Of a DNA stretch of 58,304 nucleotides, positions 43,241 through 51,981 are shown piece after piece. A program made the translations under genes and the position numbers. The notes beneath the pieces are model-generated. The model ran no database searches, had not been told where the DNA came from, and worked only from the letters and a program-made list of their open reading frames with translations. Numbering within the stretch: position 1 is the first letter of the stretch; each line of letters opens with the position of its first letter. This DNA is from Methylobacterium goesingense (lineage in GTDB: Bacteria > Pseudomonadota > Alphaproteobacteria > Rhizobiales > Beijerinckiaceae), in assembly GCF_022179225.1 (NCBI RefSeq), contig NZ_BPQL01000027.1, forward strand, positions 1 to 58,304, written 5' to 3'.

Positions 43241-44221
43241 TCACCGCAGGGCGCCGGTCTCCCGGAGGTAGGCGGCGCTCTCGGGGTGGAGCCACGCCGC
43301 CGGCACTGCCGCGACGAGGTTGCGCGGCGCGGCATCCCCGCCCGCCGGATAGGCGCGCGCCAGGGCCGCGTTGCCGCGGTCCATCGCCCGCACGAGGCGC
43401 GCGACCGCACCGGCCTCGATGCCGGCCCGCGCCAGCACGAAGCTCCACGAGCCCACCGTCTCCACCGGCGTCTCCTGTCCCCTGAGGGCGCCGGCCGGCA
43501 CGCTCACCCGCCGGAGCGACGGGTGCAACGCCAGGATGGGCTCGATCGCCTCGGGCGCCGGCCCGAAGAAGCGCGCGCCCCCCGGCGCGTCGGCGAGGAC
43601 CCGGAAGCCCGGCCAGCCGGTGCCCGCGCCCCAGAGGGCGTCGGCCCGCCCGTCCAACACCATGGCGGCCCCGTCGCCCGCCCGGTCCAGCAGGATCGGG
43701 GTGATCGCGCCGTCTGGGTCGATCCCGGACCCGCGCAGGACACTCCGGCCCATGACCGTGAGGCCGGACGCGTGCGTGCCGAGGGCGACGCGCCGGCCGC
43801 GCAGATCCGCGACGGCGCGGATCGGACTGTCGGCCCGCACCACGAAGAGGCCCGGCGAGGTGCTCACGGGCGCCACGACGCTGAGGCCCGTCTCGGAGCC
43901 ATTTTGCGCGCCCCTGTCCGCTGCTGACGCTCGCGCGCCCAGGGCATCGTAGGCGTACTCCCCCTGCACCAGGGCGAGGTCGACGCTGCCGGCCCGCAGC
44001 AGCACGAGGTTCTCCTGCGAGCCCTTGCTCGGCCTCAGGGTGAGCTCCAGCCCGGGATCGGCCTCCCGCACCGCCTCGGCGAGGGCCTGCCCGAAGGCCG
44101 GGAACGAGCCGCCCGGCGTCGCCGTGGCCAGGACGAGCCGCGTACCCGGGTCGACCTGCGCCCGGGCCGGACGCGCCAGCGCCGCCAGTGCGGCGCCGAG
44201 GACGAGGGTGCGTCTGCGCAT
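43241..44221 (-). CDS. TAXI-family TRAP transporter solute-binding protein
   Basis: 326 aa periplasmic protein. It has a signal peptide (MRRRTLVLGAALAALARPARA) and the family pattern LVLATATPGGSFPAFGQALAEAV, RPSKGSQENLVLLRAGSVDLALVQGEYAY, LRGRRVALGTHASG and VETVGSWSFVLARAG. TAXI proteins bind small carboxylates such as glutamate or other acids for a TRAP permease. No DctQM-type membrane genes are adjacent, so the permease is elsewhere or the protein is an orphan. It lies between the convergent LOG gene and the Hint gene on the same strand. Confidence 0.88.
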   Translation of the reverse strand: MRRRTLVLGAALAALARPARAQVDPGTRLVLATATPGGSFPAFGQALAEAVREADPGLELTLRPSKGSQENLVLLRAGSVDLALVQGEYAYDALGARASAADRGAQNGSETGLSVVAPVSTSPGLFVVRADSPIRAVADLRGRRVALGTHASGLTVMGRSVLRGSGIDPDGAITPILLDRAGDGAAMVLDGRADALWGAGTGWPGFRVLADAPGGARFFGPAPEAIEPILALHPSLRRVSVPAGALRGQETPVETVGSWSFVLARAGIEAGAVARLVRAMDRGNAALARAYPAGGDAAPRNLVAAVPAAWLHPESAAYLRETGALR

Positions 44222-44333
44222 GAAGGATCTCCGGTCGGCGCACGCGCCCCGTGCGGACCGCGATGGTTGCGGCGCATGGGGCGGTTTGGCAACCGGCGCC
44301 GCGGCGGGTCCTGGCCGGCCGTACCGGTTCCGG

Positions 44334-46025
44334 TCAGGCGCAGTGCCGGAGGTCCGCCGGCTCGGGCGCAGGCGCCGCGTCCGGGCCGACCCAGCGCGGC
44401 ACCCCGGTCCCGGCCAAGGTCACCTGCAGGTGGACCGGTTCCGGGCAGTCCGCCCACAGGCTGGCCGGGAGCAGGGCCGCGCCATCGGTCCAGCGCCAGA
44501 TCACGGCGCCCTCGCCCTCGACCGGGTGGAAGCCCGCGTCCAGGCGGGCATCGTCCAGGGCGATGTCCCTGGCGCCGCCGAGGGGGTCCAGCACCGCGAG
44601 CCCGGTGAGCACCAGGCCCAGGCGGCGACGGTCGGTCGACGCGGCATCGACATGGACCGGCACGCCGGTGGGTGAGACCAGGCACGCATCCCCCGCGCCG
44701 GCCGGCAGGACGAAACGGGCGGTGAGGCCGTCCATGTCGGGCCGGATCGTCACGCCGTCGGCCACGAGGTGGAGGTCGCCCGGTCTGGCCTCGATCAGGG
44801 CCCAGCCGGCGGCCTCGGCGCGTTCCCGAAGACGGCGGCGCACGAAGTCGACCAGGGGGCCGTCCACGTGGCGGGGCCGGCAGGAGGCGCGGTTGCCGAC
44901 CTCGAAGCCGCTCTCGGCGGGTAGGTTCTCGGCCAGCAGGATGTCGTGATCCTCAAGTTCGACGCGCCAGTAGGTGACGCGCTCGACCGGGTCCTGGGTC
45001 AGGGTGGTGCCGTTGACGAGGCTGCCGGCGGGGATGAGCAATTCGCCGACGAGGTCGAAGCGGAGGGCGTGACTGGGCGAGACGCGCAGGTCGCGCACGG
45101 GCCTGTCCGGCCCGAAGGCATGGGCGGCGATGCGTACGGGCAGGCAATCGACCCGGCCCTGGCACGGGATCGTGCGCTGGCCGAGCCAGCGGATGGGACG
45201 GGGCTCCCCCGAGGCGGTGACGGCGATGTCGCCCACCACCAGATCCTCGACGGCGATGTCGCTCCGCACCGTCCGGATGCGGGTGCCGACGACGTAGCAG
45301 GCCGTGTCGGCCGCGAAGACCTCGGGCGTCCCGGTCGTGTCGCCCGCCACGAGGTTGGCGGCGCTGTCCGAGATGGTGACGAAGGGGCCGTCGGCCGCGA
45401 TCGCGGCATTGTCGATGAGGTCGGAGCCGCCGCTGGTGTCGGTGGCCTCCGCCTCGCCGGCATCCGTGCTGACGCGCGCGAGGGTGCCGGTGCCGAGGTT
45501 CCTGACGAAGACGTCCTCCCGGCCGTTCGCGTCGTCGGCGACGAGATTGGTGGCGGCGCTGGAGAAGACGATGTGGCTACCGTCCGCCGAAATGACGGCG
45601 TTGAGGGCGGAATCGTTGCCGGGCGTGACTCCGTCGGGAGCGGTGTTGACCCGGACGATGGCCTGGGTGCTCAGATCCTTGACGTAGACGTCGGTCTGTC
45701 CCGCCCGGCCGCCCGGCACGAGGTTGCCGGCATCGCTCAGGAACGCGACGTATCGGCCGTCCGCCGAGATCGTGGCGCCGCTGCTGGTGCCGTCGGCCTG
45801 CGTCCCGTCGGCGGCCGTGCTGACGCAGGTGATCGCGCCCGTGCTCAAATCCTGGAGGAAGATGTCCTGCCGACCACTCGTGTCGCCGTCCGTGAGGTCG
45901 CCGGAGGCCCACTCGAAGACGACGTAGCGGCCGTCGGCGGATATCCGGCCGCCGCCGCCGAGCGTTCCACCAACCTCGTCGTCCTGTTGTCCGGTCGCAT
46001 TCGTCGAGGCGTCCGTGATCGCCAT
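44334..46025 (-). CDS. PD40/TolB-like propeller fused to a Hint domain
   Basis: 563 aa protein. Residues 1-240 hold about five repeats of the TolB/PD40 kind (ISADGRYVVFEWASGDLTDGD, ISADGRYVAFLSDAGNLV, ISADGSHIVFSSAATNLV) with Asp/Gly-rich turns. A Hint_2 domain starts at Cys243 (ACYVVGTRIRTVRSDIAVEDLVVGD) and has RWLGQRTI, SPSHALRF (His319) and DHDILLAENLPAESG (His360). Hint domains cleave at their first Cys or splice. The C-terminal 190 residues are a separate beta-rich domain. There is no signal peptide, so export would need a type I system. The propeller-Hint order is unusual. Confidence 0.85.
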   Translation of the reverse strand: MAITDASTNATGQQDDEVGGTLGGGGRISADGRYVVFEWASGDLTDGDTSGRQDIFLQDLSTGAITCVSTAADGTQADGTSSGATISADGRYVAFLSDAGNLVPGGRAGQTDVYVKDLSTQAIVRVNTAPDGVTPGNDSALNAVISADGSHIVFSSAATNLVADDANGREDVFVRNLGTGTLARVSTDAGEAEATDTSGGSDLIDNAAIAADGPFVTISDSAANLVAGDTTGTPEVFAADTACYVVGTRIRTVRSDIAVEDLVVGDIAVTASGEPRPIRWLGQRTIPCQGRVDCLPVRIAAHAFGPDRPVRDLRVSPSHALRFDLVGELLIPAGSLVNGTTLTQDPVERVTYWRVELEDHDILLAENLPAESGFEVGNRASCRPRHVDGPLVDFVRRRLRERAEAAGWALIEARPGDLHLVADGVTIRPDMDGLTARFVLPAGAGDACLVSPTGVPVHVDAASTDRRRLGLVLTGLAVLDPLGGARDIALDDARLDAGFHPVEGEGAVIWRWTDGAALLPASLWADCPEPVHLQVTLAGTGVPRWVGPDAAPAPEPADLRHCA

Positions 46026-46393
46026 GGGTCTGTCCTGATGCTCGCGCGCCGACCTGACGCTTCGTCGGATCTCTACCAGTGCAGCACGAGAAAGGCTGCA
46101 TCGTCGACCTTGAAACGACAGTCTTCTGTGCCGGATAATCGACTTAGTATATAAATATCATAGGCGAGTGATAAATTATTCCTGTCTCTGCATTGGCGTC
46201 GCGACGGATGGTCGTCGAAAATCCCCGAAAAGACGTGCTCACTCTTCGTGCGGCGGGGCGAGCTTCCGACGCCGGTCCTGATCGGCGATCGACTTCGCTT
46301 GTGCTTGGCGATCCGCCGGCCGCGGACGACGGTTGACACGGAGCCGAACCTGCCACCTCTGGCAGGCCTCAGGTGGACATCGGGAGCAGCGTC
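46026..46393. other. Intergenic region between Hint protein and thiamine-binding gene
   Basis: Divergent promoter region. Bases 46135-46195 are AT-rich and fit a promoter for the minus-strand Hint gene. A small hairpin TGCCA-CCTC-TGGCA lies at 46351-46364, 30 bases before the thiamine-binding gene. Open frames through the region lack family resemblance. Confidence 0.45.
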
Positions 46394-46681
46394 ATGAAGG
46401 TCGTCGCGGATCTGTGCATCGTTCCGATGGGCGTCGGCCCCTCGGTCTCGCCCTACGTGCGGGAGATCAAGGCGATCCTCGATGCCAGTCCCCTGACGGC
46501 GGAGATGCACGCCAACGGGACCAACATCGAGGGCGAGCTGAGCGAGATCTGCGCCCTGGTGGAAGCCTGCGAGGCCCGCCTCAGCGAGCTCGGCGTCCAG
46601 CGCGTCTTCTTCACGATGGCTTTCTCGTCGCGCCGCGACAAGGACCAGGCCATGGCCGACAAGCTGAAGGCCGTGCTGTAG
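46394..46681 (+). CDS. MTH1187/YkoF-type thiamine-binding protein
   Basis: 95 aa protein of the DUF77/thiamine-binding family: KVVADLCIVPMGVGPSVSPYV at the start, LTAEMHANGTNIEGELSEI in the middle, and RVFFTMAFSSRRDK near the end. Members form tetramers of ferredoxin-like folds and bind thiamine or its precursors in the cytoplasm. The ATG at 46394 follows GGGAG by seven bases and is preferred to upstream in-frame starts. It is a single gene; its 3' neighbour is on the other strand. Confidence 0.88.
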   Translation: MKVVADLCIVPMGVGPSVSPYVREIKAILDASPLTAEMHANGTNIEGELSEICALVEACEARLSELGVQRVFFTMAFSSRRDKDQAMADKLKAVL

Positions 46682-46828
46682 GGCCGAAGCTCCGCGTCCA
46701 GGAAGTCCGATCGCCGGGGATCTCCGACCGGAATGGGTGATTTGGCGACTGTCCATGTCCGAACTGTCCATGTCCGAGCAGGGAAGAGCGGAAGCGGACG
46801 ACGTGTCCGGTGCCTTTGCGCCGGTCTC

Positions 46829-47347
46829 TCAAGGGCCGATTTCGAGGACGATCCGATCGAGGCGCATCCGCGTGATCGCCGCGATTTCGGCGAGCGTCGC
46901 TTCCGCCTCGGTCGCCGCATCACGGCTCAGTCGCTGCTCGAACAGCGCCAGGATCTCGTCCCGGCTGCGGCCGCGCACCGCGACGATGAATGGGAAACCG
47001 AACTTCGTCCGGTAGGCGGCGTTCAGCCGGTCGAACCGATCGAGATCGGCCGCGCTCAGCCGGTCGAGCCCGGCGCTGCCCTGCTCGCTCACCGAATCCG
47101 CCGTCATGCTGCGCGCCCGCGCCTCAGGGCCCGCGAGCTCGGGGTGTCCGTTGAGGAAGGCCAGCCGCTCCGCTTGCGCCGCATCCCGCACCACGCGCAT
47201 CATCGCCGCGTGCAGGTCGGCGACATCCGTGAACGGGCTGGCGCCGAAAGCACGCTCCGCCACCCATGGTGCATGCTCGAAGGTTTGCCCGAGGAGGGCG
47301 ACGAAGCCGTCGCGATCGAGGGCATTGACGGCGGTGATGTCCGGCAT
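46829..47347 (-). CDS. uraD: OHCU decarboxylase
   Basis: 2-oxo-4-hydroxy-4-carboxy-5-ureidoimidazoline decarboxylase, the third step from urate to S-allantoin. It is 172 aa. FEHAPWVAERAF, DLHAAMMRVVRDA (catalytic His), FLNGHPELAGPEAR (the HPxL motif) and RLNAAYRTKFGFPFIVAVRG are family blocks. The ATG at 47347 is chosen; an upstream open frame overlaps uraH. The gene follows uraH with an 11-base gap, so they form an operon. No urate oxidase is in the window. Confidence 0.93.
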   Translation of the reverse strand: MPDITAVNALDRDGFVALLGQTFEHAPWVAERAFGASPFTDVADLHAAMMRVVRDAAQAERLAFLNGHPELAGPEARARSMTADSVSEQGSAGLDRLSAADLDRFDRLNAAYRTKFGFPFIVAVRGRSRDEILALFEQRLSRDAATEAEATLAEIAAITRMRLDRIVLEIGP

Positions 47348-47358
47348 CGGCGTCCTCT

Positions 47359-47712
47359 TCAGCTGCCGCGATAGGTCGTGCAGCTGCCGGGCGTGCACAG
47401 CAGGGGCACGTGGTAGTGCTGCTTCACGTCGAAGATCGAGAAGCGGACGACGGCGTTGTCCACGAATGGCTCCTCCCCGCCGGCATCGGGAAGCCCCTTG
47501 AAGTAGGCGTCGGTGTGAAACTCCAACTGGTACTCGCCGACCCGCGCGTCTGCGGCGGCGACGACCGGCCCGTCGGTGCGGCCGTCGGCGTTGGTGATCA
47601 TCGTTTTCACCATGCGCCAGGTGTCGCCCTCCCTGACCGAGAGTTCGATCTTCACGCCCGCCGCGGGCCTTCCCCGATCCGTGTCGAGGACGTGGGTGCT
47701 GATCCCGGCCAT
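47359..47712 (-). CDS. uraH: 5-hydroxyisourate hydrolase
   Basis: Transthyretin-like enzyme of 117 aa that hydrolyses 5-hydroxyisourate to OHCU, the step before UraD. It begins MAGISTHVLDTDRGRPA, with the first catalytic His in HVLD, has TNADGRTDGP in the middle and ends with the diagnostic YRGS tetrapeptide. Length is normal. It has no signal peptide and should be cytoplasmic. A second, exported member of the family lies directly upstream (54 bases), followed further up by an MFS transporter on the same strand. Confidence 0.95.
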   Translation of the reverse strand: MAGISTHVLDTDRGRPAAGVKIELSVREGDTWRMVKTMITNADGRTDGPVVAAADARVGEYQLEFHTDAYFKGLPDAGGEEPFVDNAVVRFSIFDVKQHYHVPLLCTPGSCTTYRGS

Positions 47713-47766
47713 CTTCGGCCTCCTTGTTGCGATGATCGGTTTGACGAGAGCCGTGCAGCCGGTGCG

Positions 47767-48285
47767 CTAGCTGCCGCGATAGTAGGAATAGCCCCAGGGG
47801 GAGAACAGGATCGGCAGGTGATGCCGCTGGCCGACGTCGCGGATGACGAAGCGCACTGGCACGAGACCGAGGAAGTTCGGGCTCGGGAGCTTGACGTCGA
47901 GCGCGCGAAAATAGGCCTCGAAATGCATCAGCAACTCGTAGCGGCCGGCCTTGAAGGCGTCGTCGACCAGCAGCGGTTCCGCGGTCCGGCCGGTCGGCGC
48001 GGTCGTCACCGTCTTGATCAGCCGATAGGTGTCGCCCTCCCGGATCGAGAGATCGCAGACCATGCCAGCGCCGGGCGTGCCGTGGAAGTTGTCGATGGCA
48101 TGCATCGTCAGGCGCGGAGACAGGCCCATCTGCGAGGACGGCGCAGTGGTGAGCGTCCCGGGCTTGGGCGGGGCACCAGGTGCCGGGCTCGTCTGCGCGA
48201 GGGCACCCGGCGCCGTGCCGGCCATCACGGCGCCGCCGAGGCCGGCGCCGACGAGGCTGCGGCGTGTCAAGGCATGTCGATCCAA
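47767..48285 (-). CDS. Exported hydroxyisourate hydrolase-like (transthyretin-like) protein
   Basis: About 172 aa. The start is read as the TTG at 48285-48283 because AGGAG (48297-48293) is placed six bases before it; the frame is open five codons further up. The N-terminus has a Tat-type signal, LTRRSLVGAGLGGAVMAG, ending near ALAQ. The mature domain keeps LTMHAIDNFHGTPGAGM (His present, HVLD replaced by HAID), TAPTGRTAEPLL and a final YYRGS, so the active site may be intact. It would act in the periplasm, beside the cytoplasmic UraH. Substrate is inferred. Confidence 0.83.
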   Translation of the reverse strand: MDRHALTRRSLVGAGLGGAVMAGTAPGALAQTSPAPGAPPKPGTLTTAPSSQMGLSPRLTMHAIDNFHGTPGAGMVCDLSIREGDTYRLIKTVTTAPTGRTAEPLLVDDAFKAGRYELLMHFEAYFRALDVKLPSPNFLGLVPVRFVIRDVGQRHHLPILFSPWGYSYYRGS

Positions 48286-48304
48286 AGCTAACTCCTGCAA
48301 CGTT

Positions 48305-48356
48305 CCGGTGTTTTGGCTCGGTATCTTGTCCCGGTGTTTTGGCCCGGTATCTTGGC
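48305..48356. repeat. 26-bp tandem repeat upstream of the exported HIUase gene
   Basis: Two adjacent 26-bp units (48305-48330 and 48331-48356), each containing CCGGTGTTTTGG and GGTATCTTG, differing at two positions. They lie between the MFS gene and the exported HIUase gene, about 20 bases before the latter's start. Confidence 0.9.
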
Positions 48357-48382
48357 CGATAGCGTCTCGTGCGTGGTCCGCC

Positions 48383-49750
48383 TCAGGCCTGTTCGTGGGC
48401 CGCGCGCGCCTCGGCCCGGTGCTTCAGCGCCGGCGTGGCTGGGGGAATGAAGCGGAGGATCAGCAGAAGCGTGGCCGCCTCGAAGGCCGCCACCAAGTAG
48501 AGGCCGGTGGAGGCCGAGCCGGTGTGCTCGCGCAGGTAGCCCATCGCGGACGGCGCTCCGAAGCCCGCGAGGTTGGCAACCGAGTTGATCAACGCGATGC
48601 CGGCCGCCGCCGCCGAGCCGGCGAGGAACCGGCCCGGAATCTGCCAGAACACCGGGATCGCGCTCATCGTGCCGACGATCGCTACGGTGAGGGCCAGCAT
48701 GGCGAGGACCGGACTCGACGGGATCAGGACGCCGACGGCCGCGATGGCCAGCGCGCCGATCGAGGCCGGGATGCCGCAATGCAGCCGTGCCTCCCCGGTG
48801 CGATCGGAATGACGGCCGTTGAGGATCATGCCCGCGCCGCCGCAGAGATAGGCCGCCGACATGATCCACCCGACCGTGAGCGGATCGGTGTAGCCGGCCT
48901 CCCGCACCACGCTCGGCCCGAAGAAGGTGAGGGCTGAATTGGCGGTGATGATGCAGAAGAAGATGGCGATGCACTGCCAGACGCGCGCGTCCTTCAGGGA
49001 CGCCAGGATCCCGTGCTCGCGGGGCCCCAGGGCCGCCGCGTCGCGGGCGAGGTCCGCCTCGACCAGGGCCTTCTCCGCGGGCGTGAGCCAGCTGGCCTTG
49101 GCTGGGCGATCGGTCAGGTAGAACAACGTGACGACGCCCGCGAGGATCGACGGGATGCCCTCCAGCAGGAAGACCCACTGCCAGCCGGCCCAGCCGTTGA
49201 CGCCGTTCATGCCGTTGAGAATGGCGCCCGCCAGCGGGCCGCCGATGACGCCCGCCAGGGCGGACGCCGACATGAACAGGCCGAACACCTTGGCGCGCCG
49301 CTCGGTGGGGTACCAATAGGTGAGGAACAGGATCACGCCGGGATAGAACCCGGCCTCGAAGACCCCGAGAAAGAAACGCAGCACGTAGAAGAACGCGGGC
49401 GTCGTGACGAACATCATCGCCACGCAGCAGATCCCCCACAGGAAGGTGATCCGCGCGATGGTCTTACGGGCGCCGATATATTCGAGCAGCAGATTGCTCG
49501 GAACTTCGCAAATGAAATAGCCGAGAAAGAAAATCCCCGCACCGATGCCGTAGACGGTCTCGCTGAACTTGAGATCGCTCAGCATTTGCAGTTTGGCGAA
49601 GCCGATATTGACGCGGTCGATCCATGACAGGATCCACAGGACCATCAAGAACGGCAGGAGCCGCAGGGTGATGCGGCGATACGCATTATCGAGGGTTGCC
49701 GGCGGCCCGAAGGAATTATCGATGGGGTCCGCCTGCGCTTGGATCGTCAT
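48383..49750 (-). CDS. MFS transporter, anion:cation symporter (ACS) family
   Basis: 455 aa permease with 12 membrane helices. The N-terminal RRITLRLLPFLMVLWILSWIDRVNIGFAKL is the signature of the ACS family (phthalate, hexuronate, glucarate and similar organic anions). RFFLGVFEAGFYPGVILFLTYWYP and VFWQIPGRFLAGSAAAAGIALINSVANLAGF are also characteristic. It is the first gene of a same-strand series with the exported HIUase, uraH and uraD, so a ureide or purine product such as allantoin is a reasonable substrate, but this rests on position only. Confidence 0.9.
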   Translation of the reverse strand: MTIQAQADPIDNSFGPPATLDNAYRRITLRLLPFLMVLWILSWIDRVNIGFAKLQMLSDLKFSETVYGIGAGIFFLGYFICEVPSNLLLEYIGARKTIARITFLWGICCVAMMFVTTPAFFYVLRFFLGVFEAGFYPGVILFLTYWYPTERRAKVFGLFMSASALAGVIGGPLAGAILNGMNGVNGWAGWQWVFLLEGIPSILAGVVTLFYLTDRPAKASWLTPAEKALVEADLARDAAALGPREHGILASLKDARVWQCIAIFFCIITANSALTFFGPSVVREAGYTDPLTVGWIMSAAYLCGGAGMILNGRHSDRTGEARLHCGIPASIGALAIAAVGVLIPSSPVLAMLALTVAIVGTMSAIPVFWQIPGRFLAGSAAAAGIALINSVANLAGFGAPSAMGYLREHTGSASTGLYLVAAFEAATLLLILRFIPPATPALKHRAEARAAHEQA

Positions 49751-50413
49751 TGGTCACTTTGTAGACAGGTCAGAACGATCGAGACGCTGTCGAGGACGTC
49801 CGCTGCCGAAGTTCGCAAAAATCAGACCAGCACCGGAAACGCGCCGCGCACCCCCGCACGCAGGAATTCTGCATCGATCAGGGCTGTCGGTCTACTGTAT
49901 TCTCCCTGTGGTTCGGTGAGCCGCCCAAAAGCGAACGACCGCTTTCACAGACCGCAAGGATGGCTTGCACAAACCGCAAGGATGGCTTGCTCCGACAAAT
50001 CTGGGCCGAATGTGGGAGGTCTCTGCTTCCGGGAGCAAGGTTCCGGAAGCAAGGCCAAGGTTCGCTCCCCATCGAGGCCGTGCTCGCCTGGAGAACCTGC
50101 CTCTGCTCGCGCAAACCCGCGATCTTCTCCTCGAGCCGCGTCGCGCGCGCCTCGGCGATGTCGCTCGGCCCACGGTCGGCCCGGTCCGGCGCCGCGCGAT
50201 AAAGACCGATGCTCGCCTCGATCTGCGCGCCTCACCAGATCAGCACGTTTTCACACAGCCTGCACCCAACCACGACGCAGCTCGAGTCTCGGTCGCCGCT
50301 TAAAAGTAGACGTCTCCCGCACGGCACGACGGGTGAGCTTTATCGCAACTCACGAGACTGGGCAGATTAGAGAGCTTGGCAGGGTAGGGCAGGCTCGAAA
50401 TGTGTCCGCGCCC
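49751..50413. other. Intergenic region with a 22-bp-period repeat and a possible regulator remnant
   Basis: No intact gene. ACCGCAAGGATGGCTTGC occurs twice (49951-49968 and 49973-49990). On the minus strand from about 50231 to 50060 an open frame without a start reads IEASIGLYRAAPDRADRGPS and then ARATRLEEKIAGLREQRQVL, which looks like the C-terminal helical part of a MerR-type regulator. This assignment is weak. The stretch next to the cytochrome gene shows nothing. Confidence 0.35.
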
Positions 50414-50725
50414 CTATTTGCGACCCGCCGCGCCCGCCACATAGGCGGCAAGCGACTCGATGTCTTCGGGCGAGAGGTCCTCGAACGCCGGCATCACGCC
50501 GATGCCGTTGCTGACGGCGGCCTTAACCCGCTCGGCCTCGGGCTTCAGCAGGTCGAGGTTCGGCCCGACCTCCCCGGTCGTACCCGCATCGGCCAGCGTA
50601 TGGCAGACGCCGCAGCGCGGCTCGGCCCGTTCGAGGAAAATTTGGCGGCCCACCGCGACATCTGGCGCGGCGCCAGCAGGGCACGAGAAGAGGACCAAGG
50701 CAAGTCCGGCCACAGGCAAGCGCAT
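50414..50725 (-). CDS. sorB: Cytochrome c, SorB-like electron acceptor of sulfite dehydrogenase
   Basis: 103 aa periplasmic monohaem cytochrome c. A signal peptide (MRLPVAGLALVLFSCPAGAA) precedes a mature domain with the haem motif CGVCH (residues 38-42) and the likely axial Met78 in GIGVMPAF. PNLDLLKPEAERV and LSPEDIESLAAYV fit small class I cytochromes. The gene starts 12 bases after the stop of the molybdenum subunit gene, so SorA and SorB are co-expressed and form the sulfite-oxidising unit. A GTG at 50734 is an alternative start. Confidence 0.88.
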   Translation of the reverse strand: MRLPVAGLALVLFSCPAGAAPDVAVGRQIFLERAEPRCGVCHTLADAGTTGEVGPNLDLLKPEAERVKAAVSNGIGVMPAFEDLSPEDIESLAAYVAGAAGRK

Positions 50726-50736
50726 GATCCTCACCG

Positions 50737-51981
50737 TCAAGCTAGGTTCAGTGTCACGGCCGGGCCGCGCCAACCGTTGTGGCTGTAGCCGCCGCCGTTG
50801 ACCGGGACGTCCTCGGGCTGGATATTCCCGGCGGTGTCGCGGGCGCGGCTGACGAGGACGTGCGTCCCCTCGGGCAATTCGATCGGTAGGGCGAAGAGCC
50901 GCCAGGCGAAGCGACCCAGGTCCGGCCCGACGAAGTCGGCCTTGTGCCAGGTCGCTCCTCCATCGGCGGAGACCTCGACGCCCGCGACAGCGTTGACCCC
51001 GCCGAAGGCGACGCCCGCGATCACCATCGGCCCGGCCCTTCCGTCCTTCAGCGGCGCGGTGATCCAAGAGCGTACTGGCTGCTCCCAGACCGGGGGCTGG
51101 TTCGGTGCCGCCTTCTCGCCGAGCTTGTGAATTCGGTAGCTCGCGGCCTGGATCTTGGCGTCGGTCTCCGTGGCCGTGAGTGCCACCGTCTTCACGTACT
51201 TGATGTTGTTCACGCCCGAGTAGCCCGGTACGATCATGCGGAGCGGGCCGCCATGTGCGAGCGAGATCGGCTTGCCATTGAGCGCCCAGGCGAGGATCAC
51301 CGTATCGAGGGTCGCAAGCGGCACGGAACGCTCGACCATGATGTCCTTCGGCTTGAGGCCTTGGGGAATCTCCTCGCCGCCCGTGCCGGTGATGAACTTG
51401 GCGTCGGCGACGGGGCCGCCCATCGCCTCGATCACGGTCCGAAGGGGGACGCCCGTCCAGAGCACGCAACCCGCCGCGCCGACCGTCCAGGCCGTGCCGC
51501 TCATCTTCTGGCCAGGCTCCAACGTGTCCTGGAAGTACTTGCGTCCGTTGCCGGAGCATTGCAGCACGGTCGCCACCGTGACGAGGCCGAGTCGCTTCAA
51601 CGCGCCGACCGTGATCGTTCCGGGGCGCGTCACGCCCTTGATCTCAACCGCCCACGCATCGCGGTCGGCGACGATCGATTCTGGGGGCGGGCTCACGTTG
51701 TTTCGGACGTAGAGAACGGACTCGTCAGTGATCAAGCCCGTGCCGAAGGCGGCGCGGCGCGTCTCGATGGTCTGATTTGAGTGGACGATCAGGGCCTCGG
51801 CGTCCTTCCAAGAGACGTAGCCCGGAAGAGGATTCCCGGCCGGGGCAGGGGCAGGGGAAGATGCCGCGCCCTGCGCCACTGGCTGGGTCTCGGCCCGCGC
51901 CTGCGCCACACCGAGACTCGTGACGGCGGCCCCCGCGAGGAAGCCGCGCCGATGGAGGGGAAGGTCCCGCGTCTCACTCAT
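50737..51981 (-). CDS. sorA: Sulfite dehydrogenase, molybdenum subunit
   Basis: 414 aa periplasmic enzyme that oxidises sulfite to sulfate and passes electrons to cytochrome c. It has a Tat signal (LHRRGFLAGAAV, residues 10-20), fitting a folded Mo-cofactor protein. The molybdenum ligand is Cys142 in VATVLQCSGNGR. WTGVPLRTVIEAMG, HGGPLRMIVPGYSGVNNIKYV and the dimerisation part with VEVSADGGATWHKADF and NGWRGPAVTLNLA are family blocks. It starts with ATG at 51981. The AT-rich region upstream should hold its promoter. Confidence 0.93.
   Translation of the reverse strand: MSETRDLPLHRRGFLAGAAVTSLGVAQARAETQPVAQGAASSPAPAPAGNPLPGYVSWKDAEALIVHSNQTIETRRAAFGTGLITDESVLYVRNNVSPPPESIVADRDAWAVEIKGVTRPGTITVGALKRLGLVTVATVLQCSGNGRKYFQDTLEPGQKMSGTAWTVGAAGCVLWTGVPLRTVIEAMGGPVADAKFITGTGGEEIPQGLKPKDIMVERSVPLATLDTVILAWALNGKPISLAHGGPLRMIVPGYSGVNNIKYVKTVALTATETDAKIQAASYRIHKLGEKAAPNQPPVWEQPVRSWITAPLKDGRAGPMVIAGVAFGGVNAVAGVEVSADGGATWHKADFVGPDLGRFAWRLFALPIELPEGTHVLVSRARDTAGNIQPEDVPVNGGGYSHNGWRGPAVTLNLA

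Noticed and set aside
46333..46393. TPP riboswitch before the thiamine-binding gene
   Set aside because: No thi-box sequence is present; only a 5-bp hairpin was found.
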